64,000 nucleotides of DNA from Paractinoplanes bogorensis (GTDB lineage: Bacteria; Actinomycetota; Actinomycetes; Mycobacteriales; Micromonosporaceae): assembly GCF_018829635.1 (NCBI RefSeq), contig NZ_JAHKKG010000018.1, forward strand, positions 1 to 64,000. Reading direction: 5' to 3'. Shown piece after piece: positions 51,121 to 59,419 of this stretch. The notes below the pieces were generated by a model, which searched no databases, had not been told where the DNA came from, and saw only the letters and a program-made list of their open reading frames with translations. The position numbers were made by a program, and so were the translations under genes. How positions within the stretch are numbered: position 1 is the stretch's first letter; the number at the start of each line of letters is the position of its first letter.

Positions 51121-51951
51121 ATGGACGCTGCTCCGGTGAGTCGGCTTGCGTCAGCCCGGATCCTCCCGCCGGCGCAGATGGACTTGCTTCAAGCGCCGTC
51201 GGACGCCGTACGTCACACGCTGCTGGACGAGGACGGCTATCTGGCGCGAACCCGGACCTGGATGTTCGGCGGCGTCAGGCCGGATGCTGACCACGTCTTC
51301 GCCCGGATCGGCTACCAAACAAAGAAGAATGAGAACGTATACGACCCGGTCGCCAAGGACTTCAGAGAAGAAGCCGTGCGAAAAGGCCGAGCAGTCAACC
51401 TTGTTGTGCGTCTTACAGATCTTGTCGTGGTATATGAGCGCCATTCGGCGGCTATGTCGGATCACGAATTCATCACTGGACTGCGGCACATGTTGAGGAG
51501 CGTCAACCCGAAGCAGAAGTGGAACGTGGAGCACCTGGACAGCAAGGCGTCTTTCGAGGAGTGGGCGCAAGACATTGATGTAGTGCACAGATTCCGGTTC
51601 CGCGCCACAGGGCCAAGGATTCCATCTGGCAAGGAGTCGCCCATTTTGGCGGCGTTGATACATCCGGGGTCGGGACGCCTGACGATCGACTGGCGGGCGG
51701 ACGAGGGCATCGACATCAACGACCGTGCGGTTCGTGAGCTCGCCCATATCGCAACCGGCGGCGTCGGTGAGGTGTTTGCCGCTGGTCGGAAGAACGGGCG
51801 GGGCGCCATCGGCGAACAAAAGGCCTGGGTCAGCTCGGGCTCGGCCGAGAGGGTGGTCAAGGAGGTTCCCGCCGATCCGGCCACTGGAGTGGTCGGAGAC
51901 GGTGTCCTTCTAGAGATGCTCGCTACCGTCCCGGTGGACATCCCTTGGTGA
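51121..51951 (+). CDS. Unknown island protein
   Basis: A 276-residue protein I do not recognise. It is soluble and mostly alpha/beta; notable phrases are GGVRPDADHVFARIGYQ near residue 51, VVRLTDLVVVYERHSAAMSD near 95, and GKESPILAALIHPGSG near 168. The C-terminal part is basic then acidic (AERVVKEVPADP). No nuclease or nucleotide-binding motif is visible. It is followed after 98 nt by the CARF-HEPN gene and may be part of that system. Codon use is less strongly GC3-biased than in the core genes. Confidence 0.6.
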   Translation: MDAAPVSRLASARILPPAQMDLLQAPSDAVRHTLLDEDGYLARTRTWMFGGVRPDADHVFARIGYQTKKNENVYDPVAKDFREEAVRKGRAVNLVVRLTDLVVVYERHSAAMSDHEFITGLRHMLRSVNPKQKWNVEHLDSKASFEEWAQDIDVVHRFRFRATGPRIPSGKESPILAALIHPGSGRLTIDWRADEGIDINDRAVRELAHIATGGVGEVFAAGRKNGRGAIGEQKAWVSSGSAERVVKEVPADPATGVVGDGVLLEMLATVPVDIPW

Positions 51952-52049
51952 TCTTCAGGTGGGCGAGCGGTGGTGCCACTGCAGCCGAGTTGACGCGGAA
52001 GGTGAAGAAATCCGTTGCTGCGCAGGGCTTCTCGGATAGCTAGAGTCAG

Positions 52050-53492
52050 ATGTCAATGGAGACTCTGGAGGAGATGAACCGTAGGCTGCGCCGTATCTTC
52101 CGAGGAGAGGAAGGTTTCGGCGATGGTCCTTCCGCTGAGCAGGCGCGTCGGTATCGGCTGACGGAGCTACTGCCGCTCGTTGTGGAGGCGGCCAAGATCA
52201 ATTCCACCGAGTTGCCCCGTGAACGAATCGATCTTCTGGTCAGTCTGTCCGGCTTCTCACCGGAGACGACGATCATCGCTTTCAGGCTGCTGCAACCCGC
52301 GCGATTGATGATCATCGGGTCGGATGCGACGTGGGCGAGTCTCGACACCATCCAGAGTGCTTTAGGGCTGTCGCTCTCACAGTTCTGGGCCCATCCGGTC
52401 GAGCCGACCGATCCGATGAAGATCTACCAGTTGATCAAGGAGGCGGTGCGGACGGCCAGTACCGGCGCGGCGGAGCGCCCGAACGTCCTCATTGACATCA
52501 CCGGTGGCAAGAAGGTGATGAGCGCCAGTGCCACGCTCGCCGCAGCGCAGCTAGACCTGCCGATGTGCTACATCGACAGCACGTTCGATGCCGAGCTGCG
52601 CCAGTCCGTACCAGGCACCGAACGACTTGTGATCATCCCGAATCCCACGAAGATGTTCGCGGATCGGGAGCTGGACGCCGCCTTGGTCGCTTTCAAGCAC
52701 GGGGCTTTCACGGCGGCGAAGGAGCGCTTTGCCGAGGTCGCCGAGTCGGCGTACGAGCCGGCGCGGGCCCGCTTCCTCCGCGACCTGGCCTCAGTCTACG
52801 AGGCTTGGTGTGATCTCAACTTCGCTGAGATCGGCAATCGGGTACGAATCCTCAAGTCTCGGCTGACCGACCCCGGGCACCAGTTGTCCGTCGATGCACT
52901 CCGCCGGTTGCGGGTGCAACTGGAGTTTCTCGATGCGCTGACAGCCACGACGGACTCGTCCCTGTTGCTCAGCTTCCACCTTCTCGGGCAGCACTATCTG
53001 CGCCTCGGCCGTAACGATTTCGGCGCGTTGCTCTGCTACCGGACTGTTGAGAGTTGCTTCGCGCAACGCCTCGCCGGGATCGCGCCGGGCTTCCGGACCG
53101 GTAGCCCGGACTATGCCTTGCTGACCGATGACGTGAACGACCTTGAAGCCCGCTACCGCGAGGTCAGCACCGAGGTACACGGGACGCCGCCCGCCGGGCT
53201 TCCCGCGCTGATCGCATTGATGGATTCCGCGTTGCTACTGCGCGCCCTCGACGATCCGCTGTTGCGGCAGTTGGATCTGTCGTCCGGGCGAGGACTTCAG
53301 CGCCTCAAGAACATCATCCTCGTCCGCAATCACTCGGTACTGGCCCACGGCACCGAGACGATCGATCCGAAGCTCGGGAAACAGCTGGGCGATCTGGCCC
53401 TGCGGAGCTTGCGGGCCTTCTGGCGGCTGAGATTCGACGGCGAGGACGTGCGCGACAGGATCGTCGATCTCACCTTCCTGGTTGATGTATGA
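52050..53492 (+). CDS. CARF-HEPN protein, Csm6/Cas02710-like
   Basis: A 480-residue protein. The N-terminal Rossmann-like CARF domain has SLSGFSPETTIIAFRLLQPA at residues 67-86 and the ligand-site motif LIDITGGKKVMSASATLAAA near residues 148-167, close to the D-x-TGG-(T/K)-K-x-M signature of Csm6/Cas02710-type CARF domains, which bind cyclic oligoadenylates. A helical region with an HEPN-like RNase motif follows: Arg 426 and His 433 (R-X6-H, RNHSVLAHG). Such proteins degrade RNA when the CARF domain is occupied. No CRISPR-Cas locus is in view. ATG-TGA overlap with the helicase gene. Confidence 0.82.
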   Translation: MSMETLEEMNRRLRRIFRGEEGFGDGPSAEQARRYRLTELLPLVVEAAKINSTELPRERIDLLVSLSGFSPETTIIAFRLLQPARLMIIGSDATWASLDTIQSALGLSLSQFWAHPVEPTDPMKIYQLIKEAVRTASTGAAERPNVLIDITGGKKVMSASATLAAAQLDLPMCYIDSTFDAELRQSVPGTERLVIIPNPTKMFADRELDAALVAFKHGAFTAAKERFAEVAESAYEPARARFLRDLASVYEAWCDLNFAEIGNRVRILKSRLTDPGHQLSVDALRRLRVQLEFLDALTATTDSSLLLSFHLLGQHYLRLGRNDFGALLCYRTVESCFAQRLAGIAPGFRTGSPDYALLTDDVNDLEARYREVSTEVHGTPPAGLPALIALMDSALLLRALDDPLLRQLDLSSGRGLQRLKNIILVRNHSVLAHGTETIDPKLGKQLGDLALRSLRAFWRLRFDGEDVRDRIVDLTFLVDV

Positions 53493-56400
53493 CCGGCCGG
53501 CTTTCTCCTCCGGGCGATTGGACCGGGCGATACTTGCATCACCATCAACCCGGCCTTTTCCAGCCGAGTAGTTTCGAATCGGCGTGTTTGAGCCTGAGCG
53601 TTGATCCTCGCCTCGACTACGGGTTCGATCTGGCGCAGGTGGCGGCCGATCTCGAGGTGGGGATGGTCCTCGAAGAAAGGACAGGACGTCAAGGTTCCTA
53701 CTATGTCTTCCGCAGTGCGTACCACCAGGTGTTTCTCAATCCGGCAATCGGCCGGGACAGCCGTGTTGCGATCGCCCGAGTCAGCTCGATCAAAGACGGT
53801 GACGGTCTTGGGCGGCGTGAGTCGGTGCGTCCCCGACGGGTCGTATTCTGCAAACTGTGGGATGAGGAGAGCTGCGATTTAAGGGAGCTGAAGCCGGCGT
53901 TCGACGAGGCGCTGGACCAAGTTCGCCGCCGGAGAATTGAGAAGGACAAGGCTGACCACACCCTCGCCGGCGGTACTCCTGAAACCTCGGCTCATGGGCT
54001 CATGCAGCGCCGAGTCCGTGAGCACTATCGCCCACTGCAGACCGTGTTCAAGGTGCTGGCTGCGCGCAGTGCGCTGACCGGCACTGTCGAGGTGACGGCC
54101 GTAGTGGTGGACGCCGACGCCGAGCGAGTAGAGCTGGAGCTGTCGTCCGTGGCGCGGCTCTCGGAGGATCGTGTCGTTAAGGTCCACATCGATAGTGAGC
54201 AGTATGAGGTGCCGATTCTCGTCGTCGACGGCAAAGCCTGCGAGATCCCGCAGCCTCGCCGCGCGCTCATCCGCGACGAGCGCGTCAAACTGGTGCAGAG
54301 GGATCGCTTCGCGATGGCCAAGCACGATCGCGCTCTCACATCATTCCTGAGCGGAAATGTCGAGGGGAACTGGGATCATCTGGCTACGCTTCTGACGAAC
54401 CCTGAGAACCTGGCGCCGGCGGTGCCACCGCCGCAGCCAATCGCATACCTCAGCGGCATCGACCTCAACGATGAGCAGAAGAGTGCCGTCAACGGTGCGC
54501 TGGCGACGCCGCACGCCTTCCTGATCCAGGGGCCGCCCGGCACTGGCAAGACGACCGTCATCATGGAGCTCGTCCTGCAGCTGGTGGCCCGAGGCGAGCG
54601 GGTTCTGTTGCTCGCCCCGATGCATGTGGCCGTTGACGAGGTCCTCCGACGGATCGGCGATCGGCCCGAGGTGTTCCCCGTCCGGCTGGCTTTCGACGAC
54701 AGCAAGGTGAGCGAGGATCTGCAGCGCTTTCTCCTACAGCGAATCAGCACCGAGTATCTCCGACGTACCCGGACACCCGAGCGGTCGAAGGCGCAGGAAT
54801 GGCGTCGCAGGCTGGACCACCTCGCTGCCCTCCGTGGGCTTCTGACATCGCATGTACAAGCGGCGGAGACGCTCGCGGTTGCCGCTGCGCAGGAGTCTGC
54901 GGCAGCCGAGTCTTACCGGGTTTGGGAGGCCTGGTTCCACGCGTCTTCGTCTGAGGTCACCGAGCGTGTGAAGACCGCAGAACGGACCGTAGACCGCATT
55001 TCCGGGGCAGCGCAGGAGTCGGATCACCGCGCGATCGCTCTGCGGACTCAGGTGGCAGCGGCCTCGACAGGCCGGCGTGTCGGGTCGTGGTTGGCCGGTC
55101 TCATCGGGCGGGCCGACGAGCTGGGACGGCTACGGAGAGCCGTCGAGGCAGCGACTGCCGACGCGAAGCGGCTCCACGCCGCCCACCGCGACTGGCTGCG
55201 TGAATGCGATGTCGCTCGACAGGCTCTCCAAGCGCTGGAGGCGGCTCGCGACAACGATGGCCGGCAGCGGTACACGAGATGGCAGCTTCACCGGCGCGAA
55301 CTCGATGCGGCTGGGCAGGCACTGAATCGGGCAGCGAAGGCCTCCGGCCGACCATCTCACCCGGCGCCGCACGCGAGCCTCATCCAGGTCGGCTCAGAGA
55401 TCTCGGTGCTGGAGAGACGGATCTCGCTGGAGCAGCGGTGGTTCGACCTCGTGCAGCCTCAGGAGCCCGGCAGACTCACCAGGGAACTACGCCAGGCCGC
55501 TAACGTGGTCTGCTGTACGACGACCGGTGTTGGGAACAAGGTTCTCGAGGGACTGGACTTCGACACATTGATCGTCGACGAAGCCAGCCGGGTGATCGAC
55601 AGCGAGTTTCTGATGAGCGCGATCCACGCTCGGCGCTGGGTCATGGTGGGAGACGAGCACCAGCTCCCGCCGTACGTGGAGCCTGCCGACGAACATCATC
55701 TCCATGCCCTTGCTGCGTTGCACAAAGCCGGTGACCACGACGCGACGGAACTGTCGACGGTAGTGGCCGAGCTCGCGAGAATCTGGCACGAGGACGAGGA
55801 GATGCACGCCTTCCGGTCCCGCGAAGTTCTGCGTCAAGCCGAGCGGTGTCTCTCCGACCGCAGCTGGCCCGACCGGTATCGAGGCCTTGTCTCCGACACC
55901 TGGCGGCAGTTCGATCCATCGATGCTGAAAACGACGCTGGATCACCTTGTGCGCAGCCTTTTCGACCGCGTCGTGGCGGCCTGCCCCGCCGACCTGCGCC
56001 AAGCGCTGGTCGAGCAGCGCCGAATGATCGAACCTATCGCCGAACTGGTCAAGGACCCGGTGTACGGCGGCTGTTACCGCACACCGGTGAGCAAGTTGGG
56101 GCTTACACCATTCACTTCTACTGCGTTCACTCATCCGGTGACCCTGCTGGACACGTCGAGCTACGGCGAAAAGGCACGACACCAGCAATACAAGAATGGA
56201 TGTTTCAACACCCTCGAAGTGGACTGGGTCGTCGCCACTTGCCGGCGACTGGAACGCGAGCTGGGGAGCATCGGCAGCCAACCGATCACGGTCAGCATCC
56301 TCACGTTCTATCGCAGGCAGGCCATCCTGATCAGAGAAGCGCTCGGATGGCCGTCATGCCGTGCCTTCCGCAGCCTGAGGTTTCGAGTGGTCGATTCGAT

Positions 56401-56680
56401 CGACAAGATTCAGGGACAGGAGGCTGACCTGGTCATCGTCAGCTTCTGTCGCGCCTATCCGGGCCGCGCCGGCCCCCGCCGCAACGCCGGGCTCTGGTTG
56501 CAGGACATTCGTCGACTCAACGTCGCCTGCACCCGCGCCCGGCGTGGCTTGATCCTGGTCGGACACGGCGACACGCTGCGTCGGCTCTCCGGCGCCGACC
56601 CTGCCGAGCGCTTCTATGCAAACCTCTTCCGGCTGCTGGACAGCAACGCTGACGGGTACGGTCTGGTGAAGGACCTGTGA
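53489..56680 (+). CDS. UPF1-like superfamily I helicase
   Basis: A 1063-residue protein. Residues 1-320 carry no recognised domain. Walker A is GPPGTGKT at 348-355; the motif II DEAS is at 697-700 and motif III GDEHQLPP at 721-728; motifs V-VI are SIDKIQGQEADLVIVSF near 970 and RRLNVACTRARRG near 1010, matching UPF1/NAM7/COG1112 helicases. An unusually long insertion of about 270 residues (about 410-670), coiled-coil rich, lies between motifs I and II, where UPF1 relatives place their stalk and 1B domains. It probably unwinds RNA or DNA. Confidence 0.88.
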   Translation: MTGRLSPPGDWTGRYLHHHQPGLFQPSSFESACLSLSVDPRLDYGFDLAQVAADLEVGMVLEERTGRQGSYYVFRSAYHQVFLNPAIGRDSRVAIARVSSIKDGDGLGRRESVRPRRVVFCKLWDEESCDLRELKPAFDEALDQVRRRRIEKDKADHTLAGGTPETSAHGLMQRRVREHYRPLQTVFKVLAARSALTGTVEVTAVVVDADAERVELELSSVARLSEDRVVKVHIDSEQYEVPILVVDGKACEIPQPRRALIRDERVKLVQRDRFAMAKHDRALTSFLSGNVEGNWDHLATLLTNPENLAPAVPPPQPIAYLSGIDLNDEQKSAVNGALATPHAFLIQGPPGTGKTTVIMELVLQLVARGERVLLLAPMHVAVDEVLRRIGDRPEVFPVRLAFDDSKVSEDLQRFLLQRISTEYLRRTRTPERSKAQEWRRRLDHLAALRGLLTSHVQAAETLAVAAAQESAAAESYRVWEAWFHASSSEVTERVKTAERTVDRISGAAQESDHRAIALRTQVAAASTGRRVGSWLAGLIGRADELGRLRRAVEAATADAKRLHAAHRDWLRECDVARQALQALEAARDNDGRQRYTRWQLHRRELDAAGQALNRAAKASGRPSHPAPHASLIQVGSEISVLERRISLEQRWFDLVQPQEPGRLTRELRQAANVVCCTTTGVGNKVLEGLDFDTLIVDEASRVIDSEFLMSAIHARRWVMVGDEHQLPPYVEPADEHHLHALAALHKAGDHDATELSTVVAELARIWHEDEEMHAFRSREVLRQAERCLSDRSWPDRYRGLVSDTWRQFDPSMLKTTLDHLVRSLFDRVVAACPADLRQALVEQRRMIEPIAELVKDPVYGGCYRTPVSKLGLTPFTSTAFTHPVTLLDTSSYGEKARHQQYKNGCFNTLEVDWVVATCRRLERELGSIGSQPITVSILTFYRRQAILIREALGWPSCRAFRSLRFRVVDSIDKIQGQEADLVIVSFCRAYPGRAGPRRNAGLWLQDIRRLNVACTRARRGLILVGHGDTLRRLSGADPAERFYANLFRLLDSNADGYGLVKDL

Positions 56681-57855
56681 GTGGAAAGTTGTACCTGCTC
56701 GATGCTCCTCCAGACGTGCGCCCGGACACCCAAGTGGTGGTACAGGAGTCACTGGTTCCCCTGCGCTGGTGGCGCAATCTCCCCGTACGGAGGGAAGCGG
56801 CCACCGCCCTGACCGGGATGGAACGCTTCGTGCTGGAGACGGTACTGGCGTTCGGCGCCGCAGCGCCGGCGGAGTTCGAAGAAGTAACGGACCTGCCCGC
56901 GCACATGCTTCCTGTGTTGGGCCGTCGCCTGGTGGCAGCCGGTGCTCTCACCTCGGCCGGGACGCCTGCCGACGATGCGTTGTGCCGACGCATGCTGCTG
57001 TCTGAGCAGATCGAACAGGAAAGGGTGGAGAGCGTCCACGTTGTGGTGCTCCCGGACGTAGGCGAGATCCTTGTTCTGGACCGCGAGACCGGCGGCGATG
57101 ATCCCTTCCTCGGGTGGGAGAGGGCCCGCGTACAGCCAGTCAGCCGTTATCCGGTCGACGAGAGCATCAGGGGCCGCAGCCTCGGCGATCTACTCGCCGG
57201 AACAGCAGGAATCAGAGGAGTCGAGGCAGACGTCGTCGCATTCGATCAAGGCCTGTGCCCCGTCTTTCGATGCGCCGCTCAAGTGACCGGTGACTCGGGT
57301 GCCGATGTAAGCCTCTCGATCGGCGACGGAGCACCGGCAGTCCTGCTGCCGGACGTGAAAAGCCTCGTGGAGCGATGGCGCGGAGTCGACCGTGTTCTTG
57401 CCGAGCGTCCATCGGCGATCTGGAGGGCCATGCTAGGTAGTGGTACGAGCCTGGGCCGAGCGCCCGCCGCGCAGCGAATGTCACCCGCTCGTTGGCAAAT
57501 CGCCGTGACCGGTGAGCAGGCTGCCAGGCTGTGCGCAGCTGGCAGGAATCTGGCACAGCCGACCGGCCTCGCCGTCGAGACGTCGGAGGTTGTCGTCGAG
57601 GTGGCGCTCGAAATCGCAGCGGCCGATGTCACCGCAGAGGCAGCTATTGCCGTAGACACTGCGATCAACGCCGGCGTCGCCGAAGGCTCGACTGCGGCCG
57701 CTGTGCATGCGCGGCTTGCCAAGGACGCCGCCCGCTTGCCGTACGACGCCGTCCGCGCACTGGCGGCCGCGAAGGTCGTCGAGCGGGCCTGGCAGCTCGG
57801 TCACTATCGTCTTGCCTACGCACTGCGGGAGCGCGATGACTTCGACTACGCCTGA
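56677..57855 (+). CDS. Unknown protein with possible winged helix
   Basis: A 392-residue protein. Residues about 45-100 (TGMERFVLETVLAFGAAAPA, LPAHMLPVLGRRLVAAGAL) look like a winged-helix fold; the middle (about 115-300) is alpha/beta without recognisable motifs; the C-terminus (about 300-385) is Ala/Val-rich, predicted helical (ALEIAAADVTAEAAIAVDTA). GTG start overlaps the helicase stop, and its 3' end overlaps the PLD gene by 20 nt, so all four genes are co-translated. Possible roles are an adaptor or specificity subunit. Confidence 0.65.
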   Translation: MSGKLYLLDAPPDVRPDTQVVVQESLVPLRWWRNLPVRREAATALTGMERFVLETVLAFGAAAPAEFEEVTDLPAHMLPVLGRRLVAAGALTSAGTPADDALCRRMLLSEQIEQERVESVHVVVLPDVGEILVLDRETGGDDPFLGWERARVQPVSRYPVDESIRGRSLGDLLAGTAGIRGVEADVVAFDQGLCPVFRCAAQVTGDSGADVSLSIGDGAPAVLLPDVKSLVERWRGVDRVLAERPSAIWRAMLGSGTSLGRAPAAQRMSPARWQIAVTGEQAARLCAAGRNLAQPTGLAVETSEVVVEVALEIAAADVTAEAAIAVDTAINAGVAEGSTAAAVHARLAKDAARLPYDAVRALAAAKVVERAWQLGHYRLAYALRERDDFDYA

Positions 57856-59332
57856 AGGTCGGTTGGACCTAGGCGCGATGCCCGTTCCCGGCGGCTTCTT
57901 CCTCCTGCGGGACGTGCAGCCGGCCCCGTTCGCTGCCATGCCGCAGCCAGGGGAGTATCGCCATGTCTTCAGCTATCGCGACTCCGACCCTGGCATCCAA
58001 CAGGCCGCTGTGGAGCTGGTCCGGCGTGCCAAAAAGAAGATCTTCCTGGCGAGCTTCCGCATCGGTGACAAGGCTCTGCTGAATGCGCTGTTCGAAGCAG
58101 TGGAGCGTCTTCGAGGCGGTGTCTACGTCATCACCGCCTGGAACGAACAGAGCCTCGCACGAGGACTCTCGGCACTGGAGGAGTACGCAGGCGCTGATAT
58201 CGCCGCCCAAAGGCATCGCTTCGAGCAGATGACCAAGCGTGGGATTTTTGTTCGAGGTTACGACAATTGCCACGCCAAGTTTCTCGTGGTCGACGACAGT
58301 GCCGCACTGGTTTCGAGCGCTAACCTAGAAACGAGCGCTCTCATCGACAGACCCGAACGCAAAGTGACGGGCGAAAGCGGAATCCTGACGACGGACGCCA
58401 GCGAGGCCCGTCGGCTCGCACGGTTCTTCACCCGGATGTGGAACGCCGACTGCCGCTGGGAGGCGCCACCGGGGCAGGCCTACGCGTTGGCGAGGAGGCG
58501 TCCGACGATTTCACCGTGTCGCCCCAATCCACCACTCGATGGCCGCGCCGGCGTGATCTGGACTCACGACGACGAACGACACATTTTGAGAGCCATTCAC
58601 GACGTCATGGACCGCGCCCGGCAAGAGGTGTTGCTCGCCACCTTCGGGCTGCGTGGGCTGATCAGCCAGCCCGAGTTGCTGCATGAGCGAATCACCGCGG
58701 CCGTCGAACGCGGAGTGAAGGTGACTCTGCTGTGTCGCGCTCGTAATAACCTCTCGAGCCATCGTGACGAGGCACTCGCCCTCAGCGCGTTGGGGGTTCG
58801 TGTCGTAGGTGACTCGCTGAATCACGCCAAAGGCGTCATCGCCGACGGCCGGCATGGAGCGCTCTTTTCGGCCAACCTCGACGGCGAGCACGGTCTGACC
58901 AGCGGCGCGGAGGTCGGTATGCGCCTCGACGGGTCTCCTGTGCTGGCTGAGGCGGAGCGGTATATCCGTCACGCGATCGAACACGCGGATCTTGAGTTCG
59001 CGGTGTCGCCAACACAGGCGCAGCTCAACGTGCGCCTTGGTGCGGAATGGCGTCAACCTTGGGCAGGGCCTGCCGTGGCCAAGGTTGACGTCGCCGATCA
59101 GGCTTGGCGCGCATTAGAAGCGGCCGAACCACCCGTGCTTTACACGCAAAGCCGTGGCGTGACGCGGCTGCACGCCGGAGGCGGCGAGTGGGCTCTGGAA
59201 GGGTCCCGGTTGACCATGTCTAGAACACCGCAACGGGCCTTTCAGACCCGCGACCTGATGAACAGTTGGTGGGTCAGGTCAGAGGCTGAAGAACGTCGTG
59301 GTTTCTGCGCGACAGTTCTAGTGCGGCAGTGA
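57836..59332 (+). CDS. Phospholipase D-family protein with two HKD motifs
   Basis: A 498-residue protein. HKD motif 1 is CHAKFLVVDD with His 146; motif 2 is NHAKGVIADG with His 330; each is followed by a Ser-Ala-Asn strand (ALVSSANLETSAL; ALFSANLDGEHG). In defence systems such PLD proteins act as nucleases, though phospholipase or phosphatidyltransferase activity is possible. No signal peptide or transmembrane segment is seen, which favours a nuclease. ATG 57836 overlaps the unknown gene. No overlap with the Wadjet genes (87-nt gap). Confidence 0.85.
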   Translation: MTSTTPEGRLDLGAMPVPGGFFLLRDVQPAPFAAMPQPGEYRHVFSYRDSDPGIQQAAVELVRRAKKKIFLASFRIGDKALLNALFEAVERLRGGVYVITAWNEQSLARGLSALEEYAGADIAAQRHRFEQMTKRGIFVRGYDNCHAKFLVVDDSAALVSSANLETSALIDRPERKVTGESGILTTDASEARRLARFFTRMWNADCRWEAPPGQAYALARRRPTISPCRPNPPLDGRAGVIWTHDDERHILRAIHDVMDRARQEVLLATFGLRGLISQPELLHERITAAVERGVKVTLLCRARNNLSSHRDEALALSALGVRVVGDSLNHAKGVIADGRHGALFSANLDGEHGLTSGAEVGMRLDGSPVLAEAERYIRHAIEHADLEFAVSPTQAQLNVRLGAEWRQPWAGPAVAKVDVADQAWRALEAAEPPVLYTQSRGVTRLHAGGGEWALEGSRLTMSRTPQRAFQTRDLMNSWWVRSEAEERRGFCATVLVRQ

Positions 59333-59419
59333 GGCGAATGCCCGACCAGGTGTCTGACCGATCCTCCTTCGCCGCGTCTCGGCTAACGTCGACCGCGGTG
59401 ATTTATCGCAGGGAGGGTG

